A stretch of 64,000 bases of DNA, from contig CAVVTG010000002.1 of the NCBI GenBank assembly GCA_963751105.1, forward strand, positions 1,488,001 through 1,552,000, given 5' to 3'. This DNA comes from JACVRW01 sp963751105 (GTDB lineage Bacteria > Actinomycetota > Thermoleophilia > Solirubrobacterales > Thermoleophilaceae). The notes under the pieces were generated by a model. It ran no database searches. It was not told the origin of the DNA and worked only from the letters and a program-made list of their open reading frames with translations. This document shows positions 39,167 to 47,614 of the stretch, piece after piece; position 1 is the first letter of the stretch, and each line of letters starts with the position of its first letter. Position numbers and translations under genes: made by a program.

Positions 39167-40339
39167 TCAGGCCCGACGCAGCCTTCGGAAGCGGCGGCGG
39201 CCCACCTGCAGCACCACTCCGTCGAGCCGCTCCGCCGCCACGTCGAGGGCGGCTTGGTCGAGGGGCTCGCCGTCCAGCCTCACGCCCCCCTGGGCCACCA
39301 GCCGGCGTCCTTCCGAGCGGGACAGCCCGAAGGCGTCCGCGAGCAGCGCCGGCAGGTGCACGAGGCCGTTGTCCACCGCGAACGCGTACTCCTCGATCTC
39401 GTCGGGGACCTCCCTCCGCACGTGAATGGTGTCGAAGCGCTCCTGCGCCGCGAGCGCGTCCTGCTCGCCGTGGTAGCGGGTGGCGATATCGAGCGCCAGG
39501 GCTCGCTTGGCGTCCCGGGGCGCGACCGAGCCGTCGAGCGGCGACTCGAGCAGGAGGTCGTAGTAGACCGGCAGCACCTGGTCGGGGATCCGCATCAGCT
39601 TGCCGTACATCTCCTCCGCCGGATCGTCGACGCCCACGTAGTTGCCGAGCGACTTCGACATCTTCTGGACACCGTCGAGACCGGGCAGGATCGGCATGGT
39701 CAGGATGGACTGCGACGGGACCCCGTAGGCCTTCTGTATCTCGCGCGCGAGCAGGATGTTGAACTTCTGGTCGGTGGCCCCGAGCTCGATGTCGGCCCGG
39801 ATGGCCACGGAGTCGTAGCCCTGCATGAGCGGGTAGAGCAGCTCGAGGATCGAGATCGGCTCTCCCGCCCCGTAGCGCTGCGCGAAGTCGTCGCGCTCGA
39901 GCAGCTGGGCGACCGTCGAGGTGCGGGCGAGCAGGAACAGCTCGTCCATCGTCATGTCCAGCCACTCGCCGTTGCGACGCACCTCGGTCCGATCTCGATC
40001 GAGTACCCGGAAAGCCTGCTCCTCGTAGGTCTCGGCGTTGCGGTCGATCTCGGCCGGATCCACGAACGGGCGGGTGGAGGAGCGGCCGCTCGGGTCGCCC
40101 ACGCGGGCGGTGTAGTCGCCCACGATCAGCACCACCTGGTGGCCCAGTTCCTGGAACTCGCGCAGCTTGCGCAACACCACGGTGTGACCGAGATGGATAT
40201 CCGGCGTGGTGGGGTCCACGCCGAGCTTGACCCTCAGGGGACGATCCTGGCCGAGCTGGCGCTCGAGCTCTCCGGAAGGGAGTGCATCCACCGCGTTGCG
40301 CGTGAGAAACCGGGCCGCCTCCCCCGGGGAATCCGTCAT
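39167..40339 (-). CDS. tyrS: Tyrosyl-tRNA synthetase
   Basis: Charges tRNA-Tyr in the cytoplasm. 390 aa, class I. HIGH-type HLGH at residues 49-52 (DPTTPDIHLGHTVVLRKL), KMSKS at 226-230 (GLDGVQKMSKSLGNYVG), and a C-terminal S4 domain (GLSRSEGRRLVAQGGVRLDG). It belongs to the TyrZ-like subtype, in which HLGH and KMSKS are both canonical. Promoter: TAGCAT ends 7 nt before the ATG. Ends just upstream of the rrn promoter region. Confidence 0.95.
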   Translation of the reverse strand: MTDSPGEAARFLTRNAVDALPSGELERQLGQDRPLRVKLGVDPTTPDIHLGHTVVLRKLREFQELGHQVVLIVGDYTARVGDPSGRSSTRPFVDPAEIDRNAETYEEQAFRVLDRDRTEVRRNGEWLDMTMDELFLLARTSTVAQLLERDDFAQRYGAGEPISILELLYPLMQGYDSVAIRADIELGATDQKFNILLAREIQKAYGVPSQSILTMPILPGLDGVQKMSKSLGNYVGVDDPAEEMYGKLMRIPDQVLPVYYDLLLESPLDGSVAPRDAKRALALDIATRYHGEQDALAAQERFDTIHVRREVPDEIEEYAFAVDNGLVHLPALLADAFGLSRSEGRRLVAQGGVRLDGEPLDQAALDVAAERLDGVVLQVGRRRFRRLRRA

Positions 40340-40346
40340 GGGCCCA

Positions 40347-40352
40347 ATGCTA
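40347..40352 (-). promoter_or_regulatory. -10 box of tyrS
   Basis: TAGCAT on the minus strand, 7 nt from the ATG at 40339, no Shine-Dalgarno; leaderless mRNA expected. No T-box leader, as the transcript would have no leader at all. Confidence 0.45.
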
Positions 40353-40464
40353 GACTCACGCCCTTCGGTTGGCGCCCGTGATGATGCTCTGTGGGCGGGC
40401 GCCCTGACCGTTGCCGCCCTTCCCGTATGGACGCGGGATCCCCTCATTCGGGGCGCTCAAAGCA

Positions 40465-42858
40465 ATGCCGGAGCCGCCGACGCCCATCACTCATCCAGCC
40501 TCTCTGCGTGGGGGCCCGCCATCGACCTCGAACGGGAACGGAAGCGGCCCGGCCGTGCCCCCGCCGCCGGGGCGCAAGCCGAAGCTCAAGAAGCTCCGGC
40601 TGATGCTGATCCTGACCGGCCTGGCGGCACTGGCGGTGGTGTCGACCGTGTTCGGGATGCTGATGGCCGTGTCGAGCGATCTGCCGTCGCTCGAGAACCA
40701 GGCCGAGTTCAGGGCGGCTCAGAATTCGCTCCTGTACTCCGACGGGCCGGGCTGCAGGGAGCCCGGCAACGCTCCCTGCCAGATCGCCAAGCTCACCGGC
40801 AACCAGAACCGCATCCTGCTCGATGAGGGCGAGATCTCGCCCAACATCAAGAACGCGGTCATCGCCGTCGAGGACCAGCGCTTCTACGAGCACGAGGGAG
40901 TGGACTACACCGGCATCGGCCGCGCGCTGGTGCAGGACGTGCTGAAGCGGCGCGCCGCCCAGGGTGGGTCGACCATCACCCAGCAGTTCGTGAAGAACGC
41001 GCTCTCCGCGCAGGCCGACCGCACCGTCTTCCAGAAGCTCCGCGAGTCGGCGCTCGCCTACCACCTCGAGCGCCAGTGGCCCAAGGAGAAGATCCTCACC
41101 CAGTACCTGAACACCGTGTACTTCGGCAACGGCGCCTACGGCATCGAGGCGGCGGTGCGCACCTACTTCGGCGACGGCGACGAGCCCGACGAGCTCGCCG
41201 CGGCCGAGAACGCCTCCGGCGTGCAGTACGCCCCGCCGCCGGTGGACGGCGACGAGCCGGATCCCAACGCGCGCGAAGCCACGGACGTGACCCCCGCCGA
41301 AGCGGCCATGCTGGCCGGCCTGATCGCGTCGCCCAGCCTCTACGACCCCGTGGTCAACCCGCGCAACGCCACCGCTCGGCGCAACCTGGTGCTCACCCGC
41401 ATGTACGAGCAGGGCATGATCACCCGGGCCGACTACGAGGAGAACACCCGCCAGTCGGTGCCGGACGAGGACGAGGTCGACCCCCCCACCACCGAATCCG
41501 AGCAGCCCTACTTCACGAGCTGGATGACGCAGCAGCTGGTGGACCGCTACCGGCCCGGGCGGGTCTTCGGCGGCGGCCTGAAGATCAAGACCACCATCGA
41601 CCCGGAGATCCAGGCGGCGGCCGAGTCGGCGGTTGCCGGCCGGCTCGCGGGCGTTGGACCTGACGCCTCGTTGGTGGCGATCGAGAACCGGACGGGCGAG
41701 GTCAAGGCCATGGTCGGCGGCTCGAGCTTCAACGCCCGCCCCTTCAACCTGGCTACCAACGGGCACCGCCAGCCGGGCTCCTCGTTCAAGCCCTTCATCC
41801 TCGTGCGCGCGCTCGCGGACGGGATCGACCCCAACAGCACCTACGCCTCGCAGCCCAAGCAGCTCCCCTTCCAGGGCAAGAAGGGTCCCGAGCTGTTCAA
41901 GGTGGCCAACTACGAGGACTCGTACCTCGGGGCGGCGTCGCTGTGGTCCGCCACCGCGACCTCGGACAACTCGGTGTTCGCCGAGCTGGGCATGCAGGTC
42001 AAGCCGCGGCGCGTGGCGCGGCTGGCCCAGCGCATGGGCATCCGGACCGAGGTCTCCACCAACCCCGCCATGCTGCTCGGCGGTCTCGAGGAGGGCGTGA
42101 CCCCGCTGGAGATGGCCTACGCCTACTCGACCATCGCCAACGAGGGCGTACGCGTGTCCGGCAGCCTGGCCCCGAACGAGGACGGGCCGGTGGCCTTCGA
42201 GAGGGTCGAGGGCAAGGGCATCAACGCGGTGAACGAGCGCCGCGAGAAGCGAATCTTCTCCGCCGAGGTGGGACAGACGGCCAAGGACATGCTCTCCACC
42301 GTCGTCACGAGCGGCACCGGCAAGGCCGCGGCGGTGGGCGACGAGTTCGTCTGGGGCAAGACGGGGACGACCGAGAACTACGGCGACGCCTGGTTCGCCG
42401 GTGGCAACGACGACTACTCGGTGGCCATCTGGGTGGGCTACGCCGACCGGCTCCAGCCGATGGAGTACGAGCACGCCGGCGGCCCTGTGGCGGGCGGCAC
42501 CTTCCCGGCGGAGATCTTCCACGACTTCATGACCGCGACCCTGGCCATCAAGGCCGAGCGCGACCTGGCCCGGGACAAGCCCGATGACGACGACGAGGAC
42601 ATCACGACCGTGCCCGTCAGCCCCGTCACGCCGTCGCAGATCCCGCCGGCCGAGCAGGCTGCGCCGACGGACGACAGCGCGCCGGACGGCCCCAGCGAAG
42701 GCGGTGGCGGCGAGGCAACCCCGGCACCCGAGTCGCCCCCGCCGGCACCCGAGCCCACACCGGCCCCCGCGCCCACCCCCACACCGGCCCCCGCGCCCAC
42801 CACCCCGCCCAGCAGCGGCGGGGGCACGGGCGGAGGTGTGGGCGCAGCTCCGCCCTAG
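40465..42858 (+). CDS. Class A penicillin-binding protein (transglycosylase/transpeptidase)
   Basis: Bifunctional peptidoglycan polymerase, about 797 aa. A Pro/Gly-rich cytoplasmic N-terminus with a KPKLKKLR stretch precedes one transmembrane helix (about 45-68). The GT51 domain follows: AVEDQRFYEHEGVDYTGIGRA with catalytic Glu136, then GGSTITQQFVKN and YLNTVYFGNGAYGIEAA. The transpeptidase domain has SSFK (Ser439-Lys442), SDN and KTGTT (Lys632). The tail is long, Pro/Ala/Gly-rich and disordered. The ATG at 40465 is my choice; a TTG at 40411 would add 18 residues. The stop shares CTAG with the convergent glycosylase gene. Confidence 0.92.
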   Translation: MPEPPTPITHPASLRGGPPSTSNGNGSGPAVPPPPGRKPKLKKLRLMLILTGLAALAVVSTVFGMLMAVSSDLPSLENQAEFRAAQNSLLYSDGPGCREPGNAPCQIAKLTGNQNRILLDEGEISPNIKNAVIAVEDQRFYEHEGVDYTGIGRALVQDVLKRRAAQGGSTITQQFVKNALSAQADRTVFQKLRESALAYHLERQWPKEKILTQYLNTVYFGNGAYGIEAAVRTYFGDGDEPDELAAAENASGVQYAPPPVDGDEPDPNAREATDVTPAEAAMLAGLIASPSLYDPVVNPRNATARRNLVLTRMYEQGMITRADYEENTRQSVPDEDEVDPPTTESEQPYFTSWMTQQLVDRYRPGRVFGGGLKIKTTIDPEIQAAAESAVAGRLAGVGPDASLVAIENRTGEVKAMVGGSSFNARPFNLATNGHRQPGSSFKPFILVRALADGIDPNSTYASQPKQLPFQGKKGPELFKVANYEDSYLGAASLWSATATSDNSVFAELGMQVKPRRVARLAQRMGIRTEVSTNPAMLLGGLEEGVTPLEMAYAYSTIANEGVRVSGSLAPNEDGPVAFERVEGKGINAVNERREKRIFSAEVGQTAKDMLSTVVTSGTGKAAAVGDEFVWGKTGTTENYGDAWFAGGNDDYSVAIWVGYADRLQPMEYEHAGGPVAGGTFPAEIFHDFMTATLAIKAERDLARDKPDDDDEDITTVPVSPVTPSQIPPAEQAAPTDDSAPDGPSEGGGGEATPAPESPPPAPEPTPAPAPTPTPAPAPTTPPSSGGGTGGGVGAAPP

Positions 42859-43454
42859 GCCGCCCGGCGCTCGCGGCGCATCGCCGCGGGCCACGGGCGC
42901 GAGACGTCAGGGCTGTCGGCGTCGCAGTAGCGCCAGGGCAGCTCGGCGGCCTTGGTGATGCCGATCCGCTCGCCCACGGCGAGCCGGGGAGCCGCCGCGC
43001 CGGGAGCCCTGTCCAGCAGCTCGATCGGACCGCTGAGCAGCGAGCTGCCGTTGAGCGACAGGCCCACGCCGACCGCCTGCGTGAGCTTGCCCGGCCCCGA
43101 GCAGAGAGAGCCCTCGCCCACGGGGCCGCGGCGCGCCCGCATCAGGTCCACGCCGTCGACCGGCTCGAGCGCACGGATGAGCACCGCGGCGCCCACCCCC
43201 TCCTCCTCGCACACCGCATTGAGCAGTGAATGGATCCCGTAGGAGAGGTACACGTACGCCGTGCCCGGTGCGCCGAACAGGATGTGGGTGCGCCCCGTGA
43301 GGCCCACGTGGGCGTGGCAGGCCGGCTCGTCCATGTGGTAGCCCTCGGTCTCGACGACACGCCCCGCCGTCTCGCCGTGACGCAGGGTGCAGCCGACCAG
43401 ATCGCGAGCCACGTCGTTGACCGGGCGGGCGAAGAAGTCGCGGCCGAGCCTCAC
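42855..43454 (-). CDS. 3-methyladenine DNA glycosylase (AAG/Mpg family)
   Basis: Base-excision repair enzyme that removes alkylated and deaminated purines. 199 aa. Start GRDFFARPVNDVARDLVGCTL; catalytic Glu in GRVVETEGYHMDEPACHA; THILFGAPGTAYVYLSYGIHSLLNAVC; GPGKLTQAVGV. GTG start overlaps the argH stop (GTGA). Convergent with the PBP gene, sharing the four bases CTAG as both stop codons. Confidence 0.93.
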   Translation of the reverse strand: MRLGRDFFARPVNDVARDLVGCTLRHGETAGRVVETEGYHMDEPACHAHVGLTGRTHILFGAPGTAYVYLSYGIHSLLNAVCEEEGVGAAVLIRALEPVDGVDLMRARRGPVGEGSLCSGPGKLTQAVGVGLSLNGSSLLSGPIELLDRAPGAAAPRLAVGERIGITKAAELPWRYCDADSPDVSRPWPAAMRRERRAA

Positions 43455-44821
43455 GCCGGGGCCTCGGTCAGCACATGGCGCGCCTCGGCCAGCTGCTCGC
43501 GCACCCGAGCGAGCGCCGTACCCCCCTCCGACACCTTCGACTCCAACCAGGCCTGTGGCTCGAGCAGCTCGTAGAAGCGGCCGTCGAGCTGGGGCGCCAG
43601 CTCGGCCAGCTCCTCGGGTGTCAGCTGGGACAGCTGCTTGCCCTGTTCGCTGGCCGCCCGCACCACGCCGCCCACGATCCCGTGGGCCTCGCGGAAGGGC
43701 ACGCCCTCGCGCACCAGCAGATCGGCCACATCGGTGGCGGCGATGAACTCGTCTCCCGCCGCAGCGGCCATGCGCTCGCGGTCGAAGCGGGCCTCACCAA
43801 GCATCTCCGCGGCCACGCGCAGGCTGAGCTCGAGCGTGTCGCAGGCGTCGAACAGACCCTCCTTGTCCTCCTGGAGGTCCTTGTTGTAGGTGAGCGGCAG
43901 CCCGTGCAACACGCCGTAGAGCGCGGTCAGGCGGCCAACCACGCGAGGCGCCTTGGCCCGCAGCAGCTCGGCGGCGTCGGGGTTCTTCTTCTGCGGCATC
44001 AGGCTGGACCCCGACGAATAGGAATCGGACAGCTCGCAGAAGCCGAACTCCTGGCTCGACCACAGCACGAGCTCGCCTCCCAGCTGGGAGAGATGGGTGG
44101 CACAGGTGGCGGCGGCGCCGAGGTAGTCGAGCACGAAGTCGCGGTTGGAGACGGCGTCGAGCGAGTTCTCCGCGATGCCGCCGAAACCGAGCTCCTGGGC
44201 CACGTACATGCGGCCGGTGTCGAAGTTGACACCCGCCAGCGCGCCCGCCCCGAGCGGCAGGTCGTCCGTGGCGGTCATGCAGAAGTTGAAGCGCTGGAGG
44301 TCGCGCCGGAACTTCCAGAACCAGGCGAGCAGGTGATGCGACAGGTAGACCGGCTGAGCGCGCTGCAGATGGGTGTAGCCGGGAAGCGGCCAGTCGAGGT
44401 GCCGCTCGGCCACCTCGACCAGCGTGTTCATCAGCCCGTACAGCAGCTCTCGGGCGTCGAGACTGTGCGCGCGGACGAACATGGCGACGTCGGTGGCCAC
44501 CTGGTCGTTGCGCGAGCGTGCGGTGTGGAGCTTGCCGCCCACCGGGCCGGCCAGTTCCGTAAGCCGCCGCTCGATCGCCATGTGTATGTCCTCGTCCCCG
44601 GACTCGACCACGAAGCGGTCGGTATCGATCTCCTCGCGCACGGCGGCCAGCCCGCGCTCGATCTGCTCGAGGTCTGCGTCGCTGATGATGCCGCTTCGCG
44701 CGAGCATCCGGGCATGGGCCAGCGACTGCTCGATGTCGTAGGGCGCCAGCCGGTAGTCGAACGAGATCGACGAGTTCAGCGCCTGGAAGAGCGGATCCTG
44801 TGGATCGCGGAAGCGGCCCAT
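43451..44821 (-). CDS. argH: Argininosuccinate lyase
   Basis: Final step of arginine synthesis: argininosuccinate to arginine plus fumarate. 456 aa fumarase/aspartase fold. VESGDEDIHMAIERRLTEL, KLHTARSRNDQVATD, PGYTHLQRAQPVYLSHHLLAW (catalytic His), signature GSSLMPQKKNPDAAELLRAK (catalytic Ser loop). ATG at 44821, 10 nt after TAGACT. No other arg gene is adjacent; the DNA glycosylase gene follows. Confidence 0.96.
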   Translation of the reverse strand: MGRFRDPQDPLFQALNSSISFDYRLAPYDIEQSLAHARMLARSGIISDADLEQIERGLAAVREEIDTDRFVVESGDEDIHMAIERRLTELAGPVGGKLHTARSRNDQVATDVAMFVRAHSLDARELLYGLMNTLVEVAERHLDWPLPGYTHLQRAQPVYLSHHLLAWFWKFRRDLQRFNFCMTATDDLPLGAGALAGVNFDTGRMYVAQELGFGGIAENSLDAVSNRDFVLDYLGAAATCATHLSQLGGELVLWSSQEFGFCELSDSYSSGSSLMPQKKNPDAAELLRAKAPRVVGRLTALYGVLHGLPLTYNKDLQEDKEGLFDACDTLELSLRVAAEMLGEARFDRERMAAAAGDEFIAATDVADLLVREGVPFREAHGIVGGVVRAASEQGKQLSQLTPEELAELAPQLDGRFYELLEPQAWLESKVSEGGTALARVREQLAEARHVLTEAPA

Positions 44822-44831
44822 GCCGGCGCGG

Positions 44832-44869
44832 AGTCTACGCCCGCCCTCGGGCCGGCAAGCGCTTAGGAT
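44832..44869. promoter_or_regulatory. Divergent promoters argH / epimerase
   Basis: Minus: TAGACT (44837-44832) 10 nt before the argH ATG. Plus: TAGGAT (44864-44869) 8 nt before the epimerase GTG. Only 56 nt separate the two start codons, so each -35 overlaps the other promoter. Confidence 0.45.
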
Positions 44870-44877
44870 TCCCGGCC

Positions 44878-45858
44878 GTGCGAGCGCTCGTGACCGGAGC
44901 CACCGGCAGGGTGGGACACGCCGTCGCGCTCGCCTTGGCCGAGCGCGGTGACGAGGTGAGGGCCCTGGTGCGCGATCCCGGCGGCGCCTCGAGCCTGTTG
45001 CCGCCGGAGGTCGAGCTGGTGCGAGGCGACGTGATCCGTCCCTCGACGCTGGGCCCGGCGGTCGCCGGCTGCGACCTGGTGGTCAACGCCATGGGCATCC
45101 CGGAGCAGTGGACCCGCGACTCCGAGATCTTCGACCGTGTGAACGCCCGCGGGACGGGCAGCGTGGTCAGGGCGGCCGTCCGTGAGGGCGTCCGGCGCGT
45201 GGTCCACGTGAGCACGATCGACGTCTTCCACGCCGAGGCCGGCGGGGCCTTCGACGAGTCGCGGGTGGCCGACTATCCGAAGGGCACCGCCTATGAGCGC
45301 TCCAAGCAACGAGCCGAGCAGCTCGCCCGGGCCGCGGCCGAGGGCAGCGACACCGAGCTGGTGACCGTCAACCCCGCCGCCGTCTACGGGCCCGGCCCCG
45401 ACGCCGAGGCCACCTCGCTCGAGCGGGGCGTGCTGCGGCCGGTGATCGAGGCCCGGCGGGCGGCGCTGCCCTTCCTGCCCCCGGGCGGCATGGGGTTGGT
45501 GCACTCCACCGGTCTGGGCCGCGGCGTGCTCCTGGCCGCCGAGCACGGGGAGCCCGGCGAGCGCTACATCCTGTGCGACGGCCACATGACGGTGCGTGAG
45601 ATCGCCCAGAGCGCGGTCCGGCTGGCCGGCCGGGGCAGGGTGCCACCCGTGCTGCCGGCTCCGGTGGCCCGGCCGCTCGCCCGTCTCGGCGAGGCGGTGG
45701 CGAGCCTGATCGGGCAGCCGCCGCTGCTGCCGGCGGGCCAGCTCTACTTCTTTCTCTGGAACGCCCGACCGCAGTCGGCCAAGGCGCAGCGCGAGCTCGG
45801 CTGGCGGCCCACCCCGCTCGAGGAGGGCCTGGGCGCGGCGGTGCGGGCCATTGGCTGA
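44878..45858 (+). CDS. NAD-dependent epimerase/dehydratase family protein
   Basis: Extended SDR of 326 aa. Rossmann start RALVTGATGRVGHAVALAL (TGxxGxxG), NAMGIPEQ, VVHVSTIDVFHAEAG (Ser/Thr), catalytic Tyr-Lys in GTAYERSKQRAEQLA, NPAAVYGPGPDAE. The C-terminal part is longer and hydrophobic near PLLPAGQLYFFLWN. Substrate unknown; a nucleotide-sugar or sterol-like substrate is possible. GTG start below TAGGAT; a GNAT gene follows after 3 nt. Confidence 0.85.
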   Translation: MRALVTGATGRVGHAVALALAERGDEVRALVRDPGGASSLLPPEVELVRGDVIRPSTLGPAVAGCDLVVNAMGIPEQWTRDSEIFDRVNARGTGSVVRAAVREGVRRVVHVSTIDVFHAEAGGAFDESRVADYPKGTAYERSKQRAEQLARAAAEGSDTELVTVNPAAVYGPGPDAEATSLERGVLRPVIEARRAALPFLPPGGMGLVHSTGLGRGVLLAAEHGEPGERYILCDGHMTVREIAQSAVRLAGRGRVPPVLPAPVARPLARLGEAVASLIGQPPLLPAGQLYFFLWNARPQSAKAQRELGWRPTPLEEGLGAAVRAIG

Positions 45859-45861
45859 ATC

Positions 45862-46485
45862 GTGAGCGGACGGTGTCCGCGAGCCCTTGGCATCACGGTG
45901 CGCAGGGCGCGCCCGGCCGACGCGTCCGTCGCAGCCCGCCTCCTCCACGTGAGCGCCGTGGACATGTACGACCGCTTCTCCGGCGGTCGCGAGCGCGCCC
46001 TGCGTACCTTGGAGCAGGCCTTCGTGAGCGAGGGCACCTCGGCCAGCGCCGAGCGGGTCTGGCTGGCCGAGCTGGGCGGAGAGGTGGCCGGCGCGATGGC
46101 CGCCTTTCCCGTCGACGAGGCCGCAGAGCGCTCTCGGGCCTTTCTGCGCATCGCCCTGCGTCATTCCAGTCCGTGGCGCTGGCCCGCGGCGCTGCGCCTC
46201 TATCTGCTCGGCGGCCGCGCCTCACCGAGCCCGCCGGCAGCCGCCTTCTACGTGGACGCACTGGCCACCGACGCCGGCTTCCGGCGCCGCGGCGTGGCGC
46301 GGAGCCTGCTGGCCGAGGCCGACCGCGAGGCGCGCCGCCGTTCGCTGCCCTGCGTGGCGCTGGACACGACGCTCACCAACGACGAGGCCCGGGCGCTGTA
46401 CGCGCGGGAGGGCTTCGACGAGGTGGCCCACCGGCCGCCGGCCCACGGGCTGCCCGGCTTCGTGGCGCTCGTCAAGCAGCTCTAG
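45862..46485 (+). CDS. GNAT family N-acetyltransferase
   Basis: 207 aa. GNAT core: VRRARPADASVAARLLHVS, AELGGEVAGAMAAFP, YVDALATDAGFRRRGVARSLL (acetyl-CoA loop R-R-R-G-V-A), LDTTLTNDEARALYAREGFDEV. Substrate unknown. GTG start 3 nt after the epimerase stop, so co-transcribed. Converges on the DegT gene with a 10-nt gap. Confidence 0.85.
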   Translation: MSGRCPRALGITVRRARPADASVAARLLHVSAVDMYDRFSGGRERALRTLEQAFVSEGTSASAERVWLAELGGEVAGAMAAFPVDEAAERSRAFLRIALRHSSPWRWPAALRLYLLGGRASPSPPAAAFYVDALATDAGFRRRGVARSLLAEADREARRRSLPCVALDTTLTNDEARALYAREGFDEVAHRPPAHGLPGFVALVKQL

Positions 46486-46495
46486 GGCTCTACAT

Positions 46496-47614
46496 CTAGC
46501 GCCCGAGCACCTCGCGCAGGGCCGCCACCACGCGGGCCACCTGGCCCTCGCTCAGCTCGGGAAAAAAGGGCAGGGCCAGCGAGCGAGCGGCCACGTCCTC
46601 GCAGACCGGGAACTCGCCCTCGCGGTGGCCGAAGCGCTCCCGGTAGAAGCTCATAAGGTGGATCGCGGGCAAGTAGGGCTTGGAGTCCACGCCGCGCTCA
46701 CGCAGCGCCCGGATGGTCTCGTCGCGATCCGAGCCGACGGGCAGCTGGACGACGTAGACGAACCAGCTGCGCCGGTCGCCGTCCTGATCAGGGCAGGGCA
46801 GGCCCAGCCCCTCGACCTCCGCGAGCGCCTCACCGTAGAGCGAGGCCAGGCGGGCCCGCGCCGCCAGCAGCGAGTCGAGCCGCTCGAGCTGAGCGATCCC
46901 CAGCGCGCAGGAGAGATCGTCAAGGCGGTAGTTGAAGCCGAGCCGGTCGTGGTCGAGCCAGTCCATGTCCGGGGCCCGTCCCTGGTTGCGTTCGGAGTCG
47001 ATGCGCGTCTTCAGGTCCTCGGCTGGGCTCACCACCATGCCGCCCTCGCCGGTGGTCAGCTGCTTGTTGGGGTAGAACCCGAAGACCGCCGGGTTGCCGC
47101 GGGTCCCGACCGCCGGGCCGTCGCCGTGCCGGGCGCCCAGCGCCTCACAGGTGTCCTCCACCACCCACAGGGCGCGGTCGGCCGCGAGCGCCTCGAGGGC
47201 GGGCATGTCGGCGGGGTAGCCGAAGATGTGCACCGGCAGCAGGCCGGTGGTGCGGTCGGTCACCGCCGCCGCGGCCGCCTCGGGGTCAAGGTTGAGCGTG
47301 CGCGGGTCGATGTCGCAGAACACGGGCCGAGCGCTCTCGTACAGCAGGCAGTTGGCAGAGGCCACGAAGCTGAAGGGCGTGGTCACCACGTCGTCGCCCG
47401 CCTCCACCCCCGCCGCGCGAATGGCCAGGTGCAGGCCCGCGGTGCCGCTCGAAACCGCCGAGGCGTGCCCGACGCCGAGCCAGCCGGCAAAGGCCGACTC
47501 GAACTGCGCCAGCCGGGGACCGAGCGACAGGCGCCGCGAGCGCAACGTCTCGAGAAGGAGCTCCTCCTCGCGCTCGCCCACCAGCGGACGGGCGAGCGGG
47601 ACGAAGTCGGTCAC
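46496..47614 (-). CDS. DegT/DnrJ/EryC1/StrS-family PLP aminotransferase
   Basis: Sugar-type aminotransferase, 372 aa; converts keto-sugar nucleotides to amino-sugars. LARPLVGEREEELLLETL, SSGTAGLHLAIRAAGV (PLP phosphate), VVEDTCEALGARH (Asp), GFYPNKQLTTGEGGMVV (PLP Lys), NYRLDDLSCALGIAQLERLD. GTG start overlaps the cimA stop (GTGA), so it is the last gene of the branched-chain operon. That location is odd for a sugar enzyme; it may have been recruited there or act on another keto substrate. Confidence 0.9.
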   Translation of the reverse strand: MTDFVPLARPLVGEREEELLLETLRSRRLSLGPRLAQFESAFAGWLGVGHASAVSSGTAGLHLAIRAAGVEAGDDVVTTPFSFVASANCLLYESARPVFCDIDPRTLNLDPEAAAAAVTDRTTGLLPVHIFGYPADMPALEALAADRALWVVEDTCEALGARHGDGPAVGTRGNPAVFGFYPNKQLTTGEGGMVVSPAEDLKTRIDSERNQGRAPDMDWLDHDRLGFNYRLDDLSCALGIAQLERLDSLLAARARLASLYGEALAEVEGLGLPCPDQDGDRRSWFVYVVQLPVGSDRDETIRALRERGVDSKPYLPAIHLMSFYRERFGHREGEFPVCEDVAARSLALPFFPELSEGQVARVVAALREVLGR

